Positions 37,226 to 45,643 of a stretch of DNA of 64,000 nucleotides are shown one piece after another. Positions within the stretch are counted from its first letter, which is position 1. Every line of letters starts with the position of its first letter. The translations under genes were made by a program, and so were the position numbers. This DNA comes from Streptosporangium becharense. GTDB lineage: Bacteria > Actinomycetota > Actinomycetes > Streptosporangiales > Streptosporangiaceae. The stretch spans positions 4,712,001 to 4,776,000 of the forward strand of contig NZ_JACHMP010000001.1 in NCBI RefSeq assembly GCF_014204985.1. Reading direction: 5' to 3'. Below the pieces are notes generated by a model. That model made no database searches. It saw only the letters and a list, made by a program, of their open reading frames with translations, and was not told the DNA's origin.

Positions 37226-37675
37226 ATGGTCGTGACGGAGAAGGTGCCTGCGTTCCGAACGCCCTCGAACACGGTGGTCACCGCGGCGGTGTACGCCGTG
37301 CTGGCCCTTCTGGGCCTTCTGACGGGCGTTCTGGGCGCCTTCCAGCACTCGTGGTACATCCGGCCCGTCCCGGTCTCCGCTCTGGTCTGCGTGGCCCTGC
37401 TGTTCGGGGTCAGCTACGGAGCGGGCCGGGCGATGCGAGGCAGGGGAACCGCCCTGGCGTTCACCGTGGGCTGGGCGTTGGTCACCATGGTCTGGATCGC
37501 CGGGCGGCCCGAGGGCGACCTGGTCATCGCCAACGACCTGTCCGGCTACGTCTACCTCTACGGCGGTCTCGTGGCGCTCGTGACGGGGGTCATGCTCTCG
37601 CCCCAGTCGGACCGGTCGTGGCTGCTCACCCCGCACACCTTCGGCTCCCGCGCCGACGGGCCGCCCGCGGCGTGA
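37226..37675 (+). CDS. four-helix membrane protein next to mshB (DUF6113-like)
   Basis: 149 residues, beginning 5 nt after mshB and surely cotranscribed. Four hydrophobic helices (about 17-35, 45-62, 72-92, 108-128) make up most of it, with short polar termini. In many actinomycetes a small integral membrane protein of unknown role follows mshB, from memory the DUF6113 family. No catalytic motif is visible. The conserved association hints at a role around mycothiol export or cofactor supply, but this is inference. Confidence 0.65.
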   Translation: MVVTEKVPAFRTPSNTVVTAAVYAVLALLGLLTGVLGAFQHSWYIRPVPVSALVCVALLFGVSYGAGRAMRGRGTALAFTVGWALVTMVWIAGRPEGDLVIANDLSGYVYLYGGLVALVTGVMLSPQSDRSWLLTPHTFGSRADGPPAA

Positions 37676-37827
37676 CCGCCCGCCGTCGTTCGTGCCGTGA
37701 CCGTCTCGTCGTTCGTGGCGTGACCGGCTGGTCGCCGGCCGCCCGGTAGCCGCCTCGTCGTCCGCGCGGTAGCGCCGTCTGATCGGGGCCGCCGCCGGCA
37801 TCCGATTCGATCACGCACAATCCGAAT

Positions 37828-38283
37828 ATGCGGCGATCGCACCGGATACGGCGGGTTCTCAACTACGTCAACCTCTCCACACCGCTGGGGCTGCTGCTGG
37901 CACGCCTCGGCCGGGCCCGGGTGAGCGCCGGGCCCGGCGGGCTGCTCCTGGGGCACGGCTACCGCATCCCGTTCCCCGTCGCCGGCGCGTTCACCGTCGG
38001 CAACGTGGTGCTGACCAGGCACGACGAGGGCTACCTGACCGGTGCCCTGCTCCGGCACGAAGACCGGCACGCCTGGCAGTACGCGGCCTGCGCGGGGCTG
38101 CCGATGCTCCCGCTCTACCTCGTCGCGGTCCTCGTCTCCATCCTGATCTGCGGCGACCAGGCGGCGTGGAACGTCTTCGAGCGGCTGGCCGTCCTGGAGG
38201 ACGGCAACTACGCCCGCCGCTCTCCCCGGTGGACACGCGCTGCTCGCAGGCAAAACCCCAGCGACAGGAATGAATTCCTCTGA
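37828..38283 (+). CDS. hypothetical membrane-associated protein with HExxH motif
   Basis: 151 residues from ATG37828. A central L-R-H-E-D-R-H sequence gives a zinc-protease-like HExxH motif, directly followed by a hydrophobic helix (AACAGLPMLPLYLVAVLV). No third zinc ligand is obvious in the short remainder, though later acidic residues exist. It may be a small membrane metalloprotease relative or an inactive homologue; similar proteins with a HEHRH-WQY pattern occur as hypotheticals in actinobacteria. The gene stands alone, upstream of the metallo-beta-lactamase-fold gene. Confidence 0.55.
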   Translation: MRRSHRIRRVLNYVNLSTPLGLLLARLGRARVSAGPGGLLLGHGYRIPFPVAGAFTVGNVVLTRHDEGYLTGALLRHEDRHAWQYAACAGLPMLPLYLVAVLVSILICGDQAAWNVFERLAVLEDGNYARRSPRWTRAARRQNPSDRNEFL

Positions 38284-38331
38284 AAGGGGATCAAAGAGGG
38301 GCGAGTCAATGCTGACCGAAGGGAGCCGCCG

Positions 38332-39528
38332 ATGTCGCAGACATCCCACCCAGAGACCTCGATCAGTGTTCCCGGCACCCCGGACGTCTCCGAGCGGATC
38401 CCCGCCCCCGAACGCGTCCCCACTCCCGAGCGGGTCTCCGTCCTCGAACGCGTCCCCACTCCCGAGCGGATCAGCGTCCCGGCGGGCTCCCTCCCCTCTC
38501 CTTCCGGATCCGGTCTCCCGCCCGCAGGACCCGGCCTCCCGCCCCAGGGCCGGATCCGCCCCGCGAGAAGGCCCGCGCCACCGGATGAGCCGGGTGAGAG
38601 GTCCTGGCCGGGAGGTTTCCGGGACCGGCTGACCACGCCGCTCCCGGCGTTCCAGGAGCTGGTGACCACGCTCTGGCACGGTGGGCTGCGGCGGCCGAGG
38701 ATCGAGGACGCCGGCCGGATCCCGGTCCGACGCGGCGCGCTCCCGCCGGTGGTGGGCACCGACGCGGTCGTCACCTGGGTGGGTCACGCCACGTACGTGC
38801 TCCAGATCGGGGGGCTGACCGTCCTCACCGACCCGGTCTGGTCCAGGAGGATCCCGGGGATCCGCCCGAGGCTCACCCCGCCCGGCGTCGAGTGGGCCGA
38901 CCTGCCCCCGGTCGACGCCGTGGTGATCAGCCACAACCACTACGACCACCTGGACGCGCCGACCGTCCGGCGGCTGCCGAGGAGCACCCCGATCCTCGTC
39001 CCGGCCGGACTGCGGTCGTGGTTCACCCGGCGCGGCTTCCACGACGTCGTCGAACTCGACTGGTGGGAGAGCGCGTACGTCGGCGACGTGCGCTTCGACT
39101 TCGTGCCCGCCCACCACTGGAGCCGCCGGGCACCGTGGGACACCTGCAAGACCTTGTGGGGCGGCTGGGTGGTCGCCTCGGCCGACCAGACGATCTACTT
39201 CGCCGGTGACACCGGGTACGGCGAGCGCTTCGCCCAGATCGGGGCGCGCTACCCGGAGGGCATCGACCTGGCGCTGATGCCGGTGGGCGCCTTCGAACCC
39301 CGCTGGTACACCAAGGCCTCGCACGTCGACCCGGAGGAGGCCGTGCAGGCGTGCCGGGACGTGGGTGCGCGGCGGATGGCGACCATGCACTGGGGCACGT
39401 TCGTGCTGTCCGGCGAGCCGTTGCTGGCCCCGGTGGAGCAGGCGCGCGCGGCCTGGGAGGCGGCCGGCCGGGACCGCGCCGACCTGTGGGACCTCGCCGT
39501 CGGCGAGTCCCGCGTCCTGAGCACCTGA
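38332..39528 (+). CDS. metallo-beta-lactamase-fold hydrolase, NAPE-PLD/UlaG-like
   Basis: 398 residues from ATG38332, with GGGAG upstream. The first 100 residues are low-complexity, including a 12-residue duplication (PERVPTPERVSV / LERVPTPERISV). The catalytic domain has WVGHATYVL, the zinc-binding HNHYDHLD motif, a further His pair in PAHHWSRR, and GDTGYG with the metal-bridging Asp. The pattern WVGHAT...DPVWS with the W-S-R-R segment is that of NAPE-hydrolysing phospholipase D-like proteins. The substrate in bacteria is uncertain. A 37-bp tandem repeat follows the gene. Confidence 0.85.
   Translation: MSQTSHPETSISVPGTPDVSERIPAPERVPTPERVSVLERVPTPERISVPAGSLPSPSGSGLPPAGPGLPPQGRIRPARRPAPPDEPGERSWPGGFRDRLTTPLPAFQELVTTLWHGGLRRPRIEDAGRIPVRRGALPPVVGTDAVVTWVGHATYVLQIGGLTVLTDPVWSRRIPGIRPRLTPPGVEWADLPPVDAVVISHNHYDHLDAPTVRRLPRSTPILVPAGLRSWFTRRGFHDVVELDWWESAYVGDVRFDFVPAHHWSRRAPWDTCKTLWGGWVVASADQTIYFAGDTGYGERFAQIGARYPEGIDLALMPVGAFEPRWYTKASHVDPEEAVQACRDVGARRMATMHWGTFVLSGEPLLAPVEQARAAWEAAGRDRADLWDLAVGESRVLST
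38409..38469 (+). repeat. coding duplication, 36-bp period
   Basis: Two identical 25-bp copies (38409-38433 and 38445-38469) of CGAACGCGTCCCCACTCCC plus flank, 36 bp apart, in the N-terminal low-complexity part of the hydrolase gene. Confidence 0.75.
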
Positions 39529-39546
39529 GAGCCGGTCGCCGGAGTC

Positions 39547-39731
39547 CGAGGTGCCCGGGTCCCTCACGGCGGTCGCCCGGGTCCGGGCCGGCCGGGTTTC
39601 CCGCGGTGGTCACCGGGGTCCGGGCCGGCCGGGTTTCCCGCGGTGGTCACCGGGGTCCGGGCCGGCCGGGTTTCCCGCGGTGGTCACCGGGGTCCGGGGT
39701 GCCTCGGCCTCTCACGGTGGTCACCGGGGTC
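39547..39731. repeat. 37-bp tandem repeat, five units
   Basis: Units start at 39547, 39584, 39621, 39658 and 39695. The three central units are identical; the first and last are diverged but keep the 37-bp length and the GG(T/C)GGTC(A/G)CC(G/C)GGGTC end. It fills the gap between two convergent genes. There are no unique spacers, so it is not a CRISPR array. Confidence 0.92.
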
Positions 39732-39757
39732 CAAGGGGCCCGCTTCCGGCGCCGGTC

Positions 39758-42307
39758 TCACGGGCTCAGCGTCAGGGTGTGGACGGCCGCCTTCCTGACG
39801 GACTCCTCGCGGGAGAGCATGGGGAGGGTTCCGCCGCTCGCCCACAGCGGCGCCTGGTCCCAGTAGTTGTCGTGGAAGGCGTGCCCGGAGGCGCCGGTCA
39901 GGTTGATCCACCGCGACCGGTCCAGGTCCGCGAGGTCCACCACCATGCGCATGGACGGCAGCCAGCTCACCGCGTAGTCCTCCTGGACGTTCCATCCCGC
40001 GGCGTTGACCGCGTCGTCGTTGCCCGCCACGGGGAACGGGCCCCGGTTGAACAGCCACTCGACCGGGGCGATGCCCGAGGTGCCCAGGCTCTGGTGGGTC
40101 AGCCGCAGCGAGTGGAGGTCACCCCAGCGCCAGCCCCCGACGTCCGGGCCGAGACGGGCGCTCAGCTCGTCGTACGCGATGGCCAGGGCCCGCCGCAGCA
40201 TGTCGTCGCGGGTCTCCTTCCCGGGGGTGCTCCTGTCGTCCCAGAACGGGTCGTCGGCCTTGCCGAGCATCACGCGCACGACCTCGAACCAGCGGTCGCC
40301 GCCGGTGGGCTGCGCCTCCTCCGGCAGATCGTCGTCGAAGGTCTCGACCAGCAGGTGCCGCCAGACGGCGTTGAAGTACGCCGCCGGGGCCGAGTCGGCC
40401 CCCTGGGACCGGTCCCAGCCGCGCAGCAGTTCCAGGGCGTCTCGGGCCGGGCCGGTCACGTCGAGGGCCGTCAGCGCGGGCACCAGGAACGGCGCGAGGC
40501 CGTTGCCGGTGTCCAGTTGCAGCGTGCCCATCGCCGCCGCGTCCACCTTCCCGCCGTTCTTCAGCGCCTCGCGGAGCCGGTCGCCGATGCGCTGGGAGCG
40601 GTAGCCGTACGCCCAGTCCTTGGTGAGCATGTGCGGGTAGCGCGCGGGGTCGACGACCGCGTTGTTGGCGGTCACGATGTAGCCCTCCGGCGGGTTGTAG
40701 AGGCTGGGCAGCTCGTCGAAGGGGATCGTCGACCGCCAGGCGTACTCGCCGGTCCAGCCGGGCACCGGCCAGGTTCCGTCACCCCGGGTGCGGACCGGGA
40801 TCCGGCCGGGGGCCTGGTAGCCGATGTTGCCCTCGGTGTCGGCGTAGACGAGGTTCTGCGCGGGCACCTCGAACCCGCTCGCCGCCGCCCGGAACTGCGA
40901 CCAGTCCTGCGCGGCGTTCATGGCGAAGATCGCGTCGGCGGTCCGGCCCGGTTCCAGGGCGGTCCACTTGAGCGCGACCGCGTCGGCCTGTTCGCCGAAG
41001 ACCGCGGCCGAGCCGGGCAACGTGTTCCGCGCGTCCCGCAGGACGTCGGAGATGACCGGTCCGTGCATGGTCTCGCGGACCCGTAGCGGGACGGGGTCGC
41101 CGCCGGCCACCTTGATCGTCTCGGTCCTGGTGGTGAGCGGTCTCCACTCGCCGGTGAACAGGTAGGAGTCGTCCCTGAGCCGTTCCAGGTAGAGGTCGGC
41201 GACGTCCGGGCCGAGGTTGGTGAACCCCCAGGCGATCCTGTCGTTGTGCCCGATGATCACTCCCGGCAGGCCGGAGAAGGTGAAGCCGGTGACGTCGAAC
41301 GGGCACTCGGCACTCCTGGTAAGGCAGTGCAGCCCGGCCTGGTACCAGACGCCGGGAAGGCTCGGCGACAGGTGGGGGTCGTTGGCGAGCAGCGGCTTGC
41401 CGGTGGTGGTGTGCCGGCCGGAGACGACCCACGAGTTCGAGCCGATGCCGCCGCCGCCCGCCGGGTCGCCCATGAGGCCGGGCACCGCGCGGATGGCCTC
41501 GGCCGCTCCGGTGAGCGCCCGGGTGTCCACCTCGCGGGGGCCGCTGTCCGGCTCCTCGTCCTGGTCGAACCCGCGTCCGGTGACCGAGCCGCGGGTGACG
41601 ATCGGCTGGTGGGTCGCATAGGGGTAGCCGGGCCAGAGCTGTTCCACCCGGTCGCGCGGCAGCCTGCTCGCCACGAGCGCCCGGCCGATCTCGTCGGACA
41701 TGTTGGAGCGCAGGTCCCAGGCCATCGCCTTGAGCCAGGCCAGCGAGTCGACCGGGTTCCACGGCTCGGGTTCGTATCCGGGGGCGGTCGCCTTCAGCAG
41801 GACGTATTCGAGACTCCGGCCGGCGAAACCGTCGTTCTCCGTCATCCAGGCGTTCACCCCGCCGGCGTAGGCGTCCAGGTAGCGCCGGGTTCGCTCGGCG
41901 AGCAGGGGCAGTTCCTTCTCGGCCACCCTGCGCCAGCCCATGGTGCGGATCACCTTGTCCTCGGTGAGGGTCGCCGCACCGAACATCTCCGACAGCCGTC
42001 CGGCGGTCACGTGGCGGCGGAAGTCCATCTCGAAGAAGCGGTCCTGCGCGTGCACGTACCCCTGGGCCAGGAACAGGTCCTCCGGGGAGTCGGCGTAGAT
42101 ATGCGGGATGCCGTTTTTATCGCGATATACGGTGACTTTTCCCTTCAGTCCCTTCACGGTGAGCTCACCGGCGAGCTGGGGGAAGGAGGCGCGCACGCCC
42201 CACACGCCGCCTCCCGCGAGGGACAGCCCGAACACCGCGAGAAGGGTGATCGCCTGAGCGAGCCAGGCGAGTGGACGGGGCATCCAGGCGTACGGCCGTA
42301 ACCTCAC
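39758..42307 (-). CDS. penicillin acylase-family Ntn hydrolase (S45)
   Basis: 849 residues from GTG42307, with AGGAGGT upstream. A membrane helix near the N-terminus (about 15-35) suggests export or anchoring. The alpha chain region leads to the self-cleavage site before Ser290 in GIG-SNSW, the expected N-terminal nucleophile of the beta chain, followed by V-V-S-G. Later conserved segments (GNIGYQAPGRIPVR, ANNAVVDP) match the beta chain. Such enzymes cleave acyl-amide bonds, including N-acyl homoserine lactones and beta-lactam side chains; the substrate here is unknown. Confidence 0.88.
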   Translation of the reverse strand: MRLRPYAWMPRPLAWLAQAITLLAVFGLSLAGGGVWGVRASFPQLAGELTVKGLKGKVTVYRDKNGIPHIYADSPEDLFLAQGYVHAQDRFFEMDFRRHVTAGRLSEMFGAATLTEDKVIRTMGWRRVAEKELPLLAERTRRYLDAYAGGVNAWMTENDGFAGRSLEYVLLKATAPGYEPEPWNPVDSLAWLKAMAWDLRSNMSDEIGRALVASRLPRDRVEQLWPGYPYATHQPIVTRGSVTGRGFDQDEEPDSGPREVDTRALTGAAEAIRAVPGLMGDPAGGGGIGSNSWVVSGRHTTTGKPLLANDPHLSPSLPGVWYQAGLHCLTRSAECPFDVTGFTFSGLPGVIIGHNDRIAWGFTNLGPDVADLYLERLRDDSYLFTGEWRPLTTRTETIKVAGGDPVPLRVRETMHGPVISDVLRDARNTLPGSAAVFGEQADAVALKWTALEPGRTADAIFAMNAAQDWSQFRAAASGFEVPAQNLVYADTEGNIGYQAPGRIPVRTRGDGTWPVPGWTGEYAWRSTIPFDELPSLYNPPEGYIVTANNAVVDPARYPHMLTKDWAYGYRSQRIGDRLREALKNGGKVDAAAMGTLQLDTGNGLAPFLVPALTALDVTGPARDALELLRGWDRSQGADSAPAAYFNAVWRHLLVETFDDDLPEEAQPTGGDRWFEVVRVMLGKADDPFWDDRSTPGKETRDDMLRRALAIAYDELSARLGPDVGGWRWGDLHSLRLTHQSLGTSGIAPVEWLFNRGPFPVAGNDDAVNAAGWNVQEDYAVSWLPSMRMVVDLADLDRSRWINLTGASGHAFHDNYWDQAPLWASGGTLPMLSREESVRKAAVHTLTLSP

Positions 42308-42432
42308 GAAGACCTCCTAGGCGACATGCTCCCGCAAGTGTGGCCGAGTGAGGCTGAGTTCGGCAGTGCCCGGCATCAAGGACATCGCGCCCGCCGGGCC
42401 GCGTATCGCCGTCTCGGGCGCCGCTCCGGCGG

Positions 42433-43728
42433 CTACCCGGGCAGGCTCCCGGCCCTGCCGATGTCACAGGAGAGGTCGAGCCCGAGAACCTGGTCGAGAT
42501 GGAGGAACGTCTCGAAGCGGGCCCCCGGCGCGACGGAGCCGTCGCGTTCCAGCTCACGCAGCAGCCGCAGCGCCAGCGGGGTGTCGAGGTCGTCGTCGAA
42601 GGCGGCCTCGACCCGGGCGACCCACTCGGCGGGCATCGGGACGCTCGGCGACTCCGACCACTCGGCGACACGGGCCCGCCAGCGGCGCAGAGTCAGGTCG
42701 GCGGCCCGCAGGGTCTCCCAGGTGAGGTTCACCGGCCGCCGGTGGTGGTGCTCCAGGAACGCCAGCCGCACGGCCAGCGGGTCGAGACCCGCGCCCGTCA
42801 CGTCCTTGAGCAGCACCGCGTCGCCACCGGACTCCGGTATCCCGTGCCCGTCGAAGAGCACGTTCTCACTGTGGACCCAGTGGCGCACCACCTCGTGCCC
42901 GGCGGCGGCGTCGCACTGCGCGCGTCCGTACTCGTGGTGCGGGAAACGGAGATCGACCCCGCCGGTGTGCACGTCGACGCGCTCGCCGAGGAACCGCAGC
43001 GACATGACCGAGCACCCGAGGTGCCGGCCGGGAAGACCCCGGCCCCAGGGTGCCTCCCAGGCCGGCCCCCGGTCGGCGGCCCGCCACAGCACCCAGTCGG
43101 CGGGGGACCGTCCGCCGGCCCCGGCCCTGGCGTCGCCGGGCCGGCGACCCGGCCCGGCACCGTCGAGCCGGTCGCCGGAGACCTCCTCGTACGAGGAGAC
43201 CTCCCCGTACGAGGGGAAGGAGGCCGCGTCGAAGAAGACCGACCCGTCGGGGGCCGGGTAGGCGTGTCCCTTCCCGATCAGCTCGGCGACCAGCTCGATC
43301 ATCGGTTCGATCGTCTCGGTCGCCCGCGGGGAGTGCTCGGGCGGCCTGATGTTCAGCGCGGTCGCGTCCGCCGTGAACGCGTCCTCGTGGAGCCGTGCCG
43401 CCTCGTGGAGCCGCGCCGTCTCCGGCGCGTCACGCCCCTCGGCACGCGCCTGGGAGAGGACCTCGCCCGCCGGGGCCGCACCCGCCGGGCCGGTGCCGGC
43501 GTCATCGGCCGGACGCCCCACGTCGATGATGTCGCGGCAGACGACGACCCGCAGCCGCCGCCGCTCACCGACCCGTCTGATCAGGTCCGACAGCAGGTGC
43601 GAGCGGAGGTCGCCCAGGTGGGCGAACCGGTGGACCGCCGGACCGCAGGTGCGCATCCGCAACGCGCGGGCCCCCTCGGGGACGATCCGCTCCACCTGAC
43701 CGGTCCGGGTGTCATACAGCCGCAGCAC
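42433..43728 (-). CDS. degenerate cysteinyl-tRNA synthetase-like protein
   Basis: 431 residues from GTG43728. The CysRS/MshC framework is clear: Cys28 in CGPAVH, then a Cys in the WHxEC-equivalent position, HTGGVDLRFPHHE with zinc-binding histidines, and VNLTWETLR-type helices. The class I HIGH motif is H37-L-G-D40 and the KMSKS loop is replaced by a PESGGDAVLLKD segment, so adenylate formation is doubtful. A low-complexity insert lies near residues 175-210. It is neither a standard CysS nor a standard MshC. TAGGCT (43741-43736) ends 7 nt before the start. It may use cysteine or a tRNA-like ligand in a non-canonical way. Confidence 0.8.
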   Translation of the reverse strand: MLRLYDTRTGQVERIVPEGARALRMRTCGPAVHRFAHLGDLRSHLLSDLIRRVGERRRLRVVVCRDIIDVGRPADDAGTGPAGAAPAGEVLSQARAEGRDAPETARLHEAARLHEDAFTADATALNIRPPEHSPRATETIEPMIELVAELIGKGHAYPAPDGSVFFDAASFPSYGEVSSYEEVSGDRLDGAGPGRRPGDARAGAGGRSPADWVLWRAADRGPAWEAPWGRGLPGRHLGCSVMSLRFLGERVDVHTGGVDLRFPHHEYGRAQCDAAAGHEVVRHWVHSENVLFDGHGIPESGGDAVLLKDVTGAGLDPLAVRLAFLEHHHRRPVNLTWETLRAADLTLRRWRARVAEWSESPSVPMPAEWVARVEAAFDDDLDTPLALRLLRELERDGSVAPGARFETFLHLDQVLGLDLSCDIGRAGSLPG

Positions 43729-43746
43729 GCCTCCGAGCCTACGCGC

Positions 43747-45594
43747 TCAGGCCCCGCCCTCGAGGAAGGAGAGGATGTCGCGGTCGCCCCGGTCACGCAG
43801 GCGGGCGAGGACCTCCTCCCGCGTGCACCCGTCGTGCAGGCCGATCCGGGCGCCGATCAGACGCAGACCCTCGGCCTCCGACGCCACCGGAGCGGTGTAG
43901 CCGATCAGGTGCAGCGCCCGGTTCAGCGGCGGGACGGCCGGCGACGCGGCGGGCAGGTAGCGGGTCAGCAGTTCGCCGCCGTCGGAGACCGTCAGGAAGA
44001 CGTGGTCACCCTCGGAGGCGTTCGCGGCGATCAGCACCGGGCGGATGGAACCCATGGTCGGCTGGTTGTGCCAGCTGATCACCACGTCGCCGGCGGGGGT
44101 GGACGCGGTGAGCTGACCGCCGGGCGCCATGCCGAGGTGCGCGGCGAAACCGGTCGGCAGCGGCGACCCCGAGCCGCGCAGGTGCTCGGCGTTGACGTCC
44201 ACCCGGTGCCACCAGCGCCCGTCGCGGCTGCGGAAGCAACGGCGGGTCTCCGAGACGTCACGGCGCGGCTGGTAACCGGACTGCTCGGTGCCGGCCACCC
44301 GGATCCACCCGCGCTGGGTGCGCTCGAAGCCGGGGCCGCCCGCGTAGGCGCGGACCGAGCTCTCGCTCACGTCGTAGCGGCTGGTGAGGTTCGTGACGAT
44401 GGTGTTGACCGACGCCTCGCCGTTGGCCCGCTCGATCTCCCGGGCGATCATCTCCCGGATGCCCAGGTACTGTTCGCCGCCCCAGCGCGCCAGCCCGTAC
44501 TTGTTCCGGTCGACCCGCAGGAACCGGTCGTCGGCGGTGAGCTGGTTGCGGATGCCGACGAGGCTGTAGTCCTCGCCGATGCGCTCCTGGATCTCCTCGG
44601 GCGTCAGCGGGCCGCCCGCCACCGCGAGCACGGCCTCGGCCTTGTCGTTGACGCTGCGCGGCCACTGCACCACGTGGTTCTCCAGCACCCGGAGCTGGGG
44701 CACGGCGATGAGCCAGCGCTCGGCCACGTCCTCGCGGATGCCGAGCTGGCTGGCCAGGGTGATGGCCTCCTCCAGGGGGCGGGGCCCGTCGCCGAACAGC
44801 TGCCGGGTCTTCTCCCTGAGCTCGTCGGCCCCGCCGGCGACCAGCCAGCCGTCGACCTGCTCGTAACCGCTCAGCATGGTCCGGACGAACCGCCAGGCGG
44901 GGATGCCCAGCGTGGACAGCTCGGTGCGGTGCCACGGCACCGCCGCGGCGAGGTCGTCGGCCGGCACGGCGGAACCGAGCCGGCCACGCAACCAGGACAC
45001 GTGGGCGACCAGCGGCGCCGCGTCCTCGGTGGCCAGCCACGCCTCCACGTGGTCGCGCAGGTCCCGCTCTATCTGCCGGATGCGTTCCCTGGTCACCGAG
45101 AACCGCTGGGCCAGGTCGTCGAGCGTGGCCCGCTGGGAGGCGTACAGCCGGTCTCTGGCGATGGCCCGCTGCCGGTCGTCCAGGGCGGCGAAGACCTCGT
45201 CGATCACCTCGGGCAGCGGCCGGTCCGGGCGGGACGGACGCATCCGGGAGACGCTCTCCTCGGTGACCGGTTCGAGCAGCCGCTCGAACACGGAGGTGAA
45301 GAGCTTGTGCACCGTCTCGCGGCCCAGCCCCTCGGGCGTGTGCACGCTCGACGCCGGGTCGGAGAACCTGAGCAGGGGCAGGACGTCACCGAGCATCAGG
45401 TGTCCCCAGCACGTCAGCGCCAGGTCGGTCAGGCGTCCGGCGACCTCGGACGTCCCGATGGTCGAGCAGGCCCTGTCGAGCGGCAGCGCCTGCCACCACG
45501 CCTCAGGGAGGCGGGGGTCGGTTGCGATCGGCGCTACCTGGCCGGGAGAGGTCCAGCGCAGGGGTGGCGCGATGTCGCTCAGGCTGAGGTTCAT
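43747..45594 (-). CDS. sigma-region-4-like DNA-binding protein
   Basis: 615 residues from ATG45594. Residues 1-110 form an N-terminal domain shared with the 47.7-kb gene. Residues 138-178 are a sigma-70 region-4-like HTH (ATLDDLAQRFSVTRERIRQIE at 156-176) without region 2, so it is not a complete sigma factor. A middle helical domain (about 200-300), a winged-helix-like region (about 305-420) and a C-terminal domain with RRCFRSRDGRWW and LRDRGDRDILSFL follow. It is the last gene of a three-gene minus-strand cassette. TATATT at 45622-45617 may give it a separate promoter. Confidence 0.75.
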   Translation of the reverse strand: MNLSLSDIAPPLRWTSPGQVAPIATDPRLPEAWWQALPLDRACSTIGTSEVAGRLTDLALTCWGHLMLGDVLPLLRFSDPASSVHTPEGLGRETVHKLFTSVFERLLEPVTEESVSRMRPSRPDRPLPEVIDEVFAALDDRQRAIARDRLYASQRATLDDLAQRFSVTRERIRQIERDLRDHVEAWLATEDAAPLVAHVSWLRGRLGSAVPADDLAAAVPWHRTELSTLGIPAWRFVRTMLSGYEQVDGWLVAGGADELREKTRQLFGDGPRPLEEAITLASQLGIREDVAERWLIAVPQLRVLENHVVQWPRSVNDKAEAVLAVAGGPLTPEEIQERIGEDYSLVGIRNQLTADDRFLRVDRNKYGLARWGGEQYLGIREMIAREIERANGEASVNTIVTNLTSRYDVSESSVRAYAGGPGFERTQRGWIRVAGTEQSGYQPRRDVSETRRCFRSRDGRWWHRVDVNAEHLRGSGSPLPTGFAAHLGMAPGGQLTASTPAGDVVISWHNQPTMGSIRPVLIAANASEGDHVFLTVSDGGELLTRYLPAASPAVPPLNRALHLIGYTAPVASEAEGLRLIGARIGLHDGCTREEVLARLRDRGDRDILSFLEGGA

Positions 45595-45643
45595 TGAGGT
45601 CCAACCGGCAAAGGGGAATATATCCGCAGTTCAGACTATGTGA

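Noticed and set aside
39547-39731. CRISPR-like array
   Set aside because: Units are strictly tandem with no unique spacers and no cas genes are nearby.
42499-45597. 1032-aa plus-strand ORF
   Set aside because: It runs opposite the CysRS-like and sigma4-like genes, which have recognisable motifs; composition is typical shadow.
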